Made by a program: the position numbers and the translations under genes | Notes under the pieces: model-generated | The model's database searches: none | The model's input: only the letters and a program-made list of their open reading frames with translations | Told to the model about the DNA's origin: nothing | Shown here: piece by piece, positions 21,077 through 31,144 of the stretch | How the letters are laid out: each line of letters opens with the position of its first letter | How positions within the stretch are numbered: the stretch's first letter is position 1 | DNA from: Xestospongia muta | Taxonomy: Eukaryota; Porifera; Demospongiae; Haplosclerida; Petrosiidae | Reading direction: 5' to 3' | DNA: 64,000 bases | NCBI GenBank assembly: GCA_963693285.1 | Contig: OY848922.1 | Location: 4,204,923 to 4,268,922, forward strand

Positions 21077-22030
21077 TCACACATTAGAACTGATATCAAT
21101 ATCGACTATTTCACGCACAGGCTGACCAGATGTGTATTTTGGATTGGACAACTCAGGTAACATACAGTTGTAATAAAAGTATCTAAGCTTAGGATACATG
21201 TTCTTCCAAAAGTCAGGATCGTATTGCATCCTCTCTAGGTGATAGTCATTCTCTCGAGGAGTCCAGACAAAGAAATCACACCAGGTCCGACCAGTAATAT
21301 GTAATTGTCCCTGAATTTGATAGTAGTAGTTGTGATTACGTTTGAGGTGAAGTCGAGAATCTTTGAATGACAAGCAGAATGTTGAACAATGCTCCTTTTT
21401 GGTACTCAAGTCATGTAAAGAAGTTGATTCTGCTCTTAAGAGACATTTAATTTCTAATAGTTCATTTGGGATAGAATAACTTGGGTCTGTAACAAGTCCA
21501 TCGGGCGATGCACCTAGCCAGCAGTCCTTGGTATCTACATGTATTCCTGTTATTGATACTGATGATAGAGGTGATGAAACCAATAGTCGTTTTAAATAAT
21601 CAGTTCGTGCTTCTGCTTCATGAAGATTATCATATCTTATTCCTTTGGTTTCACGATATTTACCATATAGTAATCTTGTTGTGAGTTTGCTGAAACCAGT
21701 GGTCAATTTTTGTTTGCAGATTTCACCAAAAACTGAAGCTGTCAACCTTCCATGTCTCTGTCTTTGCCATTCTCCACTAACATCCATTGACTGTCCCACT
21801 GTTCATTTAGCTATTTCTTCAGCCTCCGTATCATTAACTGTCAGTCTGTCAATATACTCACTACACAATCGTTTCAGTTCTACCATACTTATATCAACAT
21901 TTAAGGTATTATCACCATATGATGAATCTTGTCTTTGTGGTGGACATTGGTATTTTTTCATTGTCGTTGACATTTATATATTTTCACTAATTTTTTGGGA
22001 AGTATCAAGCTCCAATTTTCTTTTTCTACA
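21077..22030 (-). pseudogene. YqaJ-like recombinase/nuclease part of transposon gene
   Basis: The open part 21799-21077 is a lambda-exonuclease-type fold. It starts GEWQRQRHGRLTASVFGEI, goes through GASPDGLV (the metal-binding Asp), ELLEIKC (Glu-x-Lys of the PD-(D/E)XK site) and YYYQIQGQLHITG, and ends WCDFFVWTP and NMYPKLRYFYYN. All three key positions (D, E-x-K, Q) are kept. Upstream, 22030-21800 carries related coding pieces with stops (SMVELKRLCSEYID). YqaJ domains are known partners of transposases in large animal elements. They probably act on DNA ends during transposition. Confidence 0.75.
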
Positions 22031-22054
22031 CTAACCAAACTTAGACAAATACAC

Positions 22055-23635
22055 TCATGGTTTTCCTATCTTCCTTTCCCAAAATTTACTTATCCACTCT
22101 GGTCCAAGCTGTACTCGAAGTGCTGCAGCCATTGAATGATGCTGAAATGATCCACCTTGAACCCAATTAAAAAAAATTCCTCCATCCATTTTACTCCGAA
22201 TTGACATAAAATTTTCACACAGATTACTAGTATGGTTACCAACTACTTGAGAAGCTTTGGTGACAATGTGATCACCATCACCTTGAATAGCACGAAATAA
22301 ACCCGAAGGAAGTGATTCAAGACAACTTTGTGAAAAGGAAGAGCTGTTTTTCTGTAAACAAGTAGTTATGTCACTGTTCGAGTGATCACCAAAGTAATGT
22401 TTTGGCCCATTACGGAAATCACTTCTAAGTGCTTCGACATCACCAGTACAGCTATGAGCAGTGATTGCTTTCCTTGCTGCCTGTGTAATTTTGGTAATGA
22501 TATGTTTTGTCAACTTACCTGAACCACCAAAACTGGGATTGTTTTTGACGATATTGGCAAGTCTTGAGTGGTAGGCCTTAACTGCATGGTTTGCATACTC
22601 TATCTTCTCAACATGTCTGCCATATGGTACTGATGTTATTATGTTATAATGAACTGAACTGTCTCCATCTCCAATAAACTTCATATACCGTAACCCCATG
22701 CATACATTCGGATAGATTGAACCCTTCCACTATTATGTCAGATTCCATGGCTGTTGAAGATCCAGTCCAGTTCTTAAAACAACAATGCTCTCTTATATCC
22801 TCTCCTTTACTACTAGCAGCTGAGCAAATTGAACAGTACTTATTTCTAACTCTAATGAATAAAAGACGTTGGGTAGCAAATCCAAAAATAACTCCAACTC
22901 CAGAATTAGCGTTGTAGGAGTGTTTATGACTCCTTTTGCTCCAACCAGCATCAACAACTACAGCTATAGATGGTACATTGTTGTGGTATTCACCTTTTTC
23001 TATAGCTATCCGTTTTTCTTCTAGTCCAGCTGCTAACAGTTCTGATGTAACAACTTCTTCAAATAATCCTCCTAGCTTTCTTTCAAGAATACAAAATGTT
23101 TGAGTCCTCATTGATGGTAAATCTATAACAGACATTTGTTCTTCCAATTGTGCACTGCCTCCTCCAGTGGAGATTTGACCCAACACAGCACCAATGTTGA
23201 CATTATACACAGAACTATTACTGCTTCCAATTGACGATTTAAGTGAAGATTGAAATGTTATTTCTTCCTCACATTTCTTACAATAGGAAACTAGTGTTGA
23301 AGCAAGACCATCTCTCTTCTTCTCTCCTAAGAATTCTACCTCACCACCACATGTAATCGAGTGCTCACTAATTTTTTTATATATGATTTTAGATTTTTTA
23401 AATTAATTATTTGATTGCCATCAAGACAGTACATCTGATGATGTCCAGAATGGAGAAACAGTGAGCCATTTGTGTTAGATGCTTCTAAGGAAGGACTGTC
23501 AACAGGAATCATTGGACTAGTATAATTTATTGTTGTGAAGGGAGATGGTAATAAAGCAGTTGATTGTCTTATTTCTGCCCTCTTTTCATAGAGATTCTCG
23601 AGATGACTTAAATTTTTTTTTTTGTAGAAGAACAT
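22055..23635 (-). pseudogene. Mutator-like transposase part of the same gene
   Basis: Pieces 23635-23336, 23210-22644 and 22699-22055 read in order as one protein: VVVDAGWSKRSHKHSYN, FATQRLLFIRVRNKYC, STAMESDIIVEGFNLSE, YMKFIGDGDSSVHYNI and CANHAVKAYHSRL-like sequence (Y in place of C here). This is the conserved block of a Mutator-like transposase domain that often precedes YqaJ. The acidic residues D (VVVDAG) and D (IGDGDSS) are present. A four-C run at about 22693-22697, against three Cs in the copy at 24464-25096, shifts the frame. Another break lies between 23336 and 23210. Confidence 0.7.
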
Positions 23636-24269
23636 TTTTTTATCCTTCCTCTAGGCATTGTTAGATATAGCGCATTTTCAAATGGCTTAGAATGCAAACC
23701 AACCACAAATATGTGTTTAATGAGTGTGTTATGAATTCATGAATATAGTATAAATATTATTATAGTAAAATTATTTGGCTTCTGACTTCCACCATACCGC
23801 CACCTTAAGACTTTGTAACAAAATTATTGACGAATGACGAAATGACGAAATTTAATTTTCCTTCAAGGCATAAACACATTGTCAATTGAACATGCTTTGG
23901 AAATGTTATAACGTGTTCAAATAAAGCTATAACTAGTTTCTAACTCTTATTTTAAACTGTAAGGATGTCAGTACAGTGGAGTAACAACGAGCACTGTCTT
24001 ATACGTGGTACATGTAAGTTGACCCACATTGTCTACTATTTGTATGCAAGTTACACCAAGAAGTGCCCATTTCTTTATATTGAGTTGACTTCTTGCCTGA
24101 ATAAGTAGTACAAAGAATAAAGTACGTAATTAGGTTGTCTATATAATGTTGTATACAAGTGATTATATATGTAATTCATTTGGTTATATAACTGTTGATT
24201 AATAGTATGTATCTAAAGATATTTAGTGTGATAGAGTAAGAAACAGTCATCACTCTTCCCAGTATGGCA

Positions 24270-25860
24270 GAGGTGTAAATTACAATCTTGACAATACCAC
24301 TGAGTATATTTCCTTATATTCTTGTAGGTGTAGCAGTAGTGATATCAGTAATGTTTGTCGTTCAGTTTCAGTGAGAAGTGACTCTGGCCAAAAAATTGTT
24401 CTGGTAATATAGAAGGACAAACAGTACATTTTTGACTATTGTACAAGCTAATGAGTTTAGTTGGTTACCAACTAGTTGAGAAGCTTTGGTGACAATGCGA
24501 TTGCCAGCACCTTGAATAGCATTAAATAAGCCTGAAGAAAGTGATTCAAGACGACTTTGAGAAAAGGAAGAGCTGTTTTTCTGTAAACAAGTAGTTATGT
24601 CACAGTTCGAGTGATCACCAAAGTAATGTTATGGCCCATTACGGAAATCGCTTCGAAGTGCTTCGACATCACGAGTACAGCTATGAGCAGTGATTGCTTT
24701 CCTAGCTGCCTGTGTAATTTTGGTAATGATATGTTTTGTCAACTTACCTGAACCACCAAATCTGGGATTGTCTTTGACGATATTGGCAAGTCTTGAGTGG
24801 TAGGCCTTAACTGCATGGTTTGCACACTCTATCTTCTCAACATGTCTGCCATATGGTACTGATGTTATTATGTTATAATGAACTGAACTGTCTCCATCTC
24901 CAATAAACTTCATATACCGTAACCCATGCATACATTCGGATAGATTGAACCCTTCCACTATTATGTCAGATTCCATGGCTGTTGAAGATCCAGTCCAATT
25001 CTTAAAACAACAATACTCTCTTATATCCTCTCCTTTACTACTAGCAACTGAGCAAATTGAACAGTACTTATTTCTAACTCCAATGAATAAATTGTACTAT
25101 TGTACAAGCTAATGAGTTTAGTTGCAAGATTGAGATGAAAGTCATTCATGTTGTGAAATGATGGTTCAGAAAGAAGACAGTGAAAAATGTAAGCATTTGT
25201 GATAGCTAGATCTATGCTAAAGTAGGCAATGTATACATAGCATTTCCGCCCACGAGCTCTAATACTGTCGCAGTTGATCATTTCGATCAAAACTACCTAT
25301 CTCCTAAAAATAATGATTACTGAAATTATATCCTCATCTCCAGAAATATTGCAAATGGTTGTGGAAATAACCTCAAGTGTCAGCCTTTCAAAGGGTAAAG
25401 TTAGCTTTTAGTTCTGATATGCTGTTAGTACATTTTGATCCTCATAGAGAGATCTTATTATAATATGTCCGAGTTGAGATGATACACCCAGACATGTAAA
25501 TAACTTTGCCTTTTTACGTGCTATCTACATGGAACTTGCACCAATTGATTCAGCTTGCAAAAACACATATATAACATTTGGCTGTCTAGTGCTACGAAAA
25601 AGTAAGAAACTAAAAACCTCCATACATTTTTAATTGCATACCTTCGTCATACTTCAAATTACACACCTTCGAGGATTTAGCGAATAACAATTTTCACTTC
25701 AAGAAGTCAGCCGTGTGTCACGATGAAATTGAAAATTACAACTCTAATTGCATGAACAAATGTTCTATTATGACTGTAATTATTATAAAAAGTGATAATC
25801 AGGTATTGTCTTTTGCAATTTAAGGCAGCTATTAAGTGCACTATTTTATCTTTATCAGAT
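24270..25860 (-). repeat. piggyBac-like fragment A, split by an insertion
   Basis: 24285-24463 and 25097-25855 together match 52135-53055 in order. The minus strand reads YVYIAYFSIDLAITNAYIF and DFHLNLATKLISLYNS, the C-terminal part of a piggyBac/PGBD-type transposase. No catalytic part is present. The segment 24464-25096 interrupts it. Confidence 0.65.
24464..25096 (-). mobile_element. Copied internal fragment of the transposase-YqaJ element
   Basis: About 95 percent identical to 22235-22865, same orientation. It has neither terminal repeat of the source element. It is flanked by a perfect 28-bp direct repeat (24436-24463 and 25097-25124) that occurs once, with changes, at the uninterrupted site near 52297. 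The fragment keeps the frame MESDIIVEGFNLSECMHGL through YMKFIGDGD, which is broken in the neighbouring full element. It therefore did not come from the present-day state of that copy. Confidence 0.85.
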
Positions 25861-26684
25861 AGGTGCCGCACGACAGTAACAAGCTCATTATTGATATATT
25901 TAAACAGCTTATTAGTTAAAGGTTAGAGTTTACTAGATAAAGTATATTTGTTTTAAGTGAAAGTACTAGTAAACATAAATCAATGATCTACTGCAAATCA
26001 TTATTATTGATGTTCTATTATCCTTTAACTTTGCCCATAGTTTATGAGATTTGGATAAATTTGTAGGCTGACTAATAACAACTGAATGTCTCCAATATAC
26101 CCAACACTGATCTGATTTCAGTTTAGTAATAATAATATCAGGAGCAAACTTTTTAAAATGTTGAGGAAGCCATGTACCTTGCTATATTATGTCTTCTTGA
26201 TAGTTCATTACCACAAATGAAATCATTCAATACTGTTCTCTTTGTCATGTGAGTGGATATAATTTGTACATCTATTCTTTGTAACCAGGAATTCTACACT
26301 ACAAAAAATAATAGTTAATATAACCTTTTTTTGTAGGTTATTCCCATTGAAACTGAGGTAACCCCTGTCTTATTTAAATCAATCACTTTTAAATGTGTTT
26401 ATTTTCATTATTATTATATTGTTTATTTTAAGTTAATTTTAAATGTTGAAGTAACACAATCATTAATGTTATTTTGTTACTATTAATTATTATATTAATC
26501 AATACATTGTGGTTAAAACAACCATTTAAAATTTCCTTTCAACACTAAACAGTTGAATTTGATTGAGATTTTATTGCTCTTAAAGGTACAAAAAAGAAAA
26601 AAAAGATATAGACACTGTTTTATCTTTTAACAATCCAAATTTGAACTGCTGATTATCAAATTAAACATGAAAGTTGATCAAAGT
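25861..26684. other. AT-rich, no gene seen
   Basis: No recognisable coding content. Only short open stretches. Confidence 0.35.
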
Positions 26685-28028
26685 TCAGGTGATATACTTT
26701 CGTATATCAGTGGTAACGGACAAATAAGTTCCAGTTTTCTTCTTTGTCAATGTTAACTTGAATACAAATTCTTGAAAAAACAAACACACCTCAGAAATTT
26801 CTTTAGTATACTCTAAATTAAAGATGTAGAAGGATGAGAACCAAATCATCAATGCTTGTAAGAAACTGTGACAGGAGAGAAGAACTGCCCCTTCAATATA
26901 GATGATAAACTGGCCACCCCCATCCTCTATATAGAAGTGAACAAATCGTGGACCTGTAAGTTTGGAATTTGATGCTGCCACATCTTCCACGTCTTCAATC
27001 ATCTAAAAAATCAAAAAGTAATCAACATGGCATGATTCACAGTTACATGTACTTTTCTCTCTTCATAAATAAATGACAAAGCACTAGTGACTCCCTTCTT
27101 AGGAAGTAGACAGCACAATAAGCACTAAAGAGACTTTGTATTCTCGTTCAGCATCTCCTGAAAAACAAATCATCATCATTACAATACTAATCATAATTTC
27201 ACCTCTGTACTCCATTTCAAGTTTTTTTAACAGAGTGGAAGCCTTTCCTGTTAATGTTTGGCCATGAGCCAAAAGAGCTGGGGCTACTTTGCTGCTCCAA
27301 TCATGCATTGCAGTTTGCAAAACATCTTTCTGTCCTATGATTAGATCCATCTCATTCTCAATCTACAAATAAATAATAAAATAAATAAAACAGCATCTCT
27401 TTATCTTACCACATAAATCAACTTCAATTCTTGAAACTTGAAACTTCCATGAGGCCTGCAGCAGTAACTTCATCAGCTTCACTCAAAATTTCATTTCTTC
27501 AGCTGGAAAATGTAAGTGTAGCTAATTTAATAACTTTCTCCTTTTGAGGCTTCGGCATCTCAATTTCCTTCTTAAGGCAGTCGAAGTTACGCATTACAGT
27601 GACTTCATCATTGTTCAGGTTTCTAACTGGGAGATATCTTTGCTCTACGTCTAAACACTGCTTCTTTGGTCGGCCTCGTCTTGACTTTGGGGTTCCATCA
27701 AAATCCTCCACTGCTTGCCTTTTACTTGATGCAGACTTCATATTGTGCACACACTCAATTATTTATTTCCCATGACTCCTGAAAACACAATACAAAACTT
27801 AGTTCACTAAAATAAGTAACATACGTAGCCACTGACTCTCCCTCCAAGATCTTCTAAAAAGGCATACTTCGATACCAGCATCTTTGCTGCCTGTGTACAG
27901 AAAGCCTTGTCAGGGTTATTATTGTAAGAAAACATATGGGCAACTAGGTCCCGAACAATCTCATTGCGCAATGGAGGAGTTAACGCTCGTCTTTGGTCAT
28001 CAATAGTTTTCTTTTGCATACAATCCAT
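26685..28028 (-). pseudogene. Decayed multi-exon gene of unknown function
   Basis: Coding blocks run 28028-27825 (VRDLVAHMFSYNNN, LEDLGGRVSGY), 27775-27420 (ESWE, HNMKSASSKRQAVED, basic GRPKKQ stretch), 27410-27099 (MDLIIGQKDVLQ, GDAEREYKVSLVLIV) and 27002-26685 (PRFVHFY, YIEGAVLLSCHSF, FYIFNLEYTKE). Block order and motifs match a family of uncharacterised proteins found in fish, cnidarians and sponges, which I know only as a sequence pattern. A TGA replaces an Arg codon at about 27499-27501 and a base is missing near 27750-27760. Splice sites around the blocks look intact. It is head to head with the plus-strand remnant starting near 28199. Confidence 0.5.
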
Positions 28029-28198
28029 TATGGTTGGACGCCAGGTAGAGGGAATCAGAAATTTAGTACAACAGGCTGATGAGTCAATTGATACTGAATC
28101 ATCAGAGCTTGGAGAGAAGGGAAAGACTGTTGGGGGAGACAGTGGAGATGAAAAGGGAGCTGATATAGTAAATGCCTCAACACCCCTACTCTCACTAT

Positions 28199-29008
28199 AG
28201 GGGCTGCTGCTAACTGTTTAAAAGTGATGGCTCAATAAGGCAATCTGCTTCACAGATGATCTCTCTAGCACATAATTTTCCCATTTTAATTGGTGATAAA
28301 GTGCCAGAATACGATCAGCATTGGTGTTAATTCTTGATTCTTTTGAAAATATGTAGTGTTGCTATAGCTCCTCTTGTTACACATGACACTCCATCTTACC
28401 TTGGCATTTTAATTGAAGAATATTTGAAACTATTTCGAATCCTTTATCCATCAACTTCTCTGAAACCTAAGCATCATTATATGGTGCATTACCCATCTCA
28501 GATACGTATCTTTGGGCCACTGATTAATTCTTGGACAATTAGACAGGAGTCCAAACTTAGTTTTGCAAAGAGAGTTTCATATCTAAGTAACTATAAAAAT
28601 GTGTGTAAAACAGTAGCTACAAGACATCAGTTTTGGCTTTGCCACAAAGTTATCTCCGACCCCAAACTACTGACACCATCTGTTGAAATGAGCCCAATTC
28701 ATGAATCAATTTGTTTGACTGCCGAGGCAGAGTATGTTCATAATGAAATAACACAGTTTCTCCCACAGCTTGATCCATCATCTATCATGAAACATCCTAA
28801 ATGGGTTAAAATGCAGAATTCAACTTTCAAAATTGGTTATTACATTATATTACAACATGATTTGTACAATCTTCTGTTTGGCAAAGTTATTGATATTGTA
28901 ACTTATGACAGTGTGGTTATTATTTGCTTTGAAAATTATCATTCAACTGTATTTAATTCACATTATAACTCATTTGTTATTGTTGGTCATGGAACATTTC
29001 TGCTTTAG
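28199..29008 (+). pseudogene. Decayed gene of transposon-associated unknown family
   Basis: Open from 28331 (reads FLILLKICSVAIAPL) to TAG at 29006, with a TAA at 28328-28330. Upstream coding-like sequence goes back to about 28230 (RQSASQMISLAHNFPILI). Landmarks are KPKHHYMVHYPSQIR, GPLINSWTIRQESK, NYKNVCKTVATRHQ, HPKWVKMQNSTFKIGYY and LLFGKVIDI. The same family's C-terminal end appears again at 60268-60645. Its members are frequent near animal transposons; the function is unknown to me. Confidence 0.5.
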
Positions 29009-29009
29009 A

Positions 29010-30663
29010 TGTAAGTAAACTCTTTGACCATCGCCCCCTTTACAGCAGATACAGTTTTTCTCCTTCTGATAAGTCACTTTATATTTCATTGCCTTATATA
29101 TATTAACTATAGTTTACTTTTATTTCATTAAATAAATAATAATTTTGTTAAATTAACTATTACAAAAAATCAACATGTTTATTGTTCAAAACAAACCTAC
29201 TAATATTTGTCACAACTTGTATAATATATGAATTAAACTTGGTTGTCAAATTAACCATCTGTATTTGATTTGAACTAAGCCAGTGGAAATAATTAATATG
29301 AGCTTCATATTAATCATAAAAGGTACTGTTTGTTTTTTTAAAAATGGTTGTTTTAAATAAATTATTTGTAGTGTATAGCTGAAGTATACAATTGTCCTGT
29401 GTAATATATGTATAATATCAGAACACACAGTTGTGTAAGGCAATGTATACTCATACTTTTGCACAGTGTTAGTAGACTACTAAAGGGTAGACTAACAGAA
29501 TTGTACCATTGACACTATAGAAATTGTGTCTCATGTTTAATGCCACAAATTTTCAGGTGAGCAGATAACATTGGTGCATATCTCATGTAAAGACGAATGA
29601 TTAGAGAGTGCAATTTATTTTCAAATATGTAGATGATGTATCATTTGTACTGTAAAAGTTTTTAAACACACTTCGGTATCCATGGAGGCCAATATATACT
29701 CTATCAATTCTATATAAGACACGGGTATGTACCGTAAATAATCTATTCTTTTTAAAGGTGGTATTGTTGGCAATTTTGTAATTTGATCATAGAGAGGTGT
29801 GTGAGTCTGTTCTTATTGTATGGAAGAGGTTGCACATACCTCTTTTTACCGTCATCTAAACCATAAGACAGGTGTAGTTGGTCCTGAAAAATGTAATCAA
29901 TTGGTGTCTTACACTCCCAACGATAAGGCCCGATCAATTGATGACGAGAGTGGTATCACACCTGTCCAGTCTCAATGATTCACTGCACAGAGAGAAACTA
30001 GCACAAGCTTATTAATCCAATAATCGAGAAAGTTTTAATGATGTCGAACTGATAAATCTACAGGAAATGTATAATAATTGTTTATATCCTGCAACAGAAT
30101 ACGATATTGTTGAATCATTTCTGCAAGCAAATATGCGTTAATGATCGTCTTTTTCTCAGCAGTAAATCACGTTCTCCAAAATCAACTGCAATTGTTGCAC
30201 AGTTGCTTAATAATGTCATAGGTATTGATACAAGTAGACAGACACACATCTGAGCTGGATTTGTAACTTATTTCTTTCGTCATGAGTTAAAACTATAATC
30301 CAGGTGAAATTTTGTAAAACTACAAATGCTAATGCATTAGCACATGTCCAATGGTTGGAAGATGACCCATATTGAGATTCATTCTAACAACATTTCTTAC
30401 TTCAACAACATTTGTGAGAGATTGCTGTCAATTTTATTCCTGTTGCTAGAATAGTGGGACATTATGCAGTTGCCGAGACTAATGTAAAACTTCATTACAG
30501 AATTGACAAAGAGATTGTTTGTGTTCTCTTATTAAAAAGTGCATTTGTTTGATATTAGCTGTGTCTTTTGTAAAATCTTATATTATACAGTGCACTTAAT
30601 TTAATGTATTATTCACAATATTGATTATTATTATGGTTATGGCAATAAACATATGATTATATC
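29010..30663. other. No gene recognised
   Basis: AT-rich. A short open stretch around 30140-30240 (RLFLSSKSRSPKSTAI) is not assignable. The rest has stops in all frames. Confidence 0.35.
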
Positions 30664-30826
30664 AAATTGCTTAAAATAAGTCTGTTATAAGCAAGATTAT
30701 AACAGAATGAGGTATAAGCACCCACACTACACCATCCTTATATGGACTGTTAGTATAAGAGAGCTTATAACAGTCTGATATTACTGTTATAATAAGTGTC
30801 AGATAACAGACTATTCTTAGCAATTT
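30664..30826. mobile_element. MITE-like element, 163 bp
   Basis: Terminal inverted repeats of about 25 bp (30664-30688 and 30802-30826) start AAATTGCTTAAAATAAG and AAATTGCTAAGAATAG on opposite strands. An inner repeat, TCTGTTATAAGC, also occurs inverted at 30758-30775. It has no coding content. Target duplication is not evident. Confidence 0.7.
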
Positions 30827-31144
30827 ACACAGTGGTAGCGACATCATAGCTGGGCCTAAGCTGGCATAGCATTTATGAATAACTTAGAAACTGCAGCGAG
30901 GTTACGCACTTTTGTGCCTTTCATCTGTATTGCTATTGATATTGTTTTTTTTGCAAAAAAGTATTGTTTGCAAACAGTTTAAAAATATAGAGTATTATGA
31001 ATTTTATAACTAATATACTAACACAAACTGAATTCACCAATTCTAAGTTATAGTGCAAAAGAACAGCTAAATTACCATTTTACTCTAAAACAAAATTAAG
31101 TACAAGAATGTTAGAAAACATGTATGTTATCTATTCTCTACACT

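Larger units (their letters stand above)
20428..23808 (-). mobile_element. TTAA-flanked DNA transposon with transposase-YqaJ gene
   Basis: The ends are TTAAGGTGGCGGTACGGTG at 20428-20446 and its inverse (one mismatch) at 23790-23808. This is a 15-bp terminal inverted repeat bordered on both sides by TTAA. TTAA target sites are used by piggyBac and Kolobok elements. The inside holds one minus-strand gene remnant coding first for a Mutator-like transposase domain and then a YqaJ nuclease domain. Length is about 3.4 kb. The gene carries several frame breaks. Confidence 0.75.

Noticed and set aside
21645..22034. Plus-strand open frame of 129 codons opposite the YqaJ gene
   Set aside because: Antisense shadow of the YqaJ coding frame; no recognisable motif.
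27964..28200. Plus-strand frame between the divergent pair
   Set aside because: Mostly antisense to the first exon of the minus-strand gene; the rest has no support.
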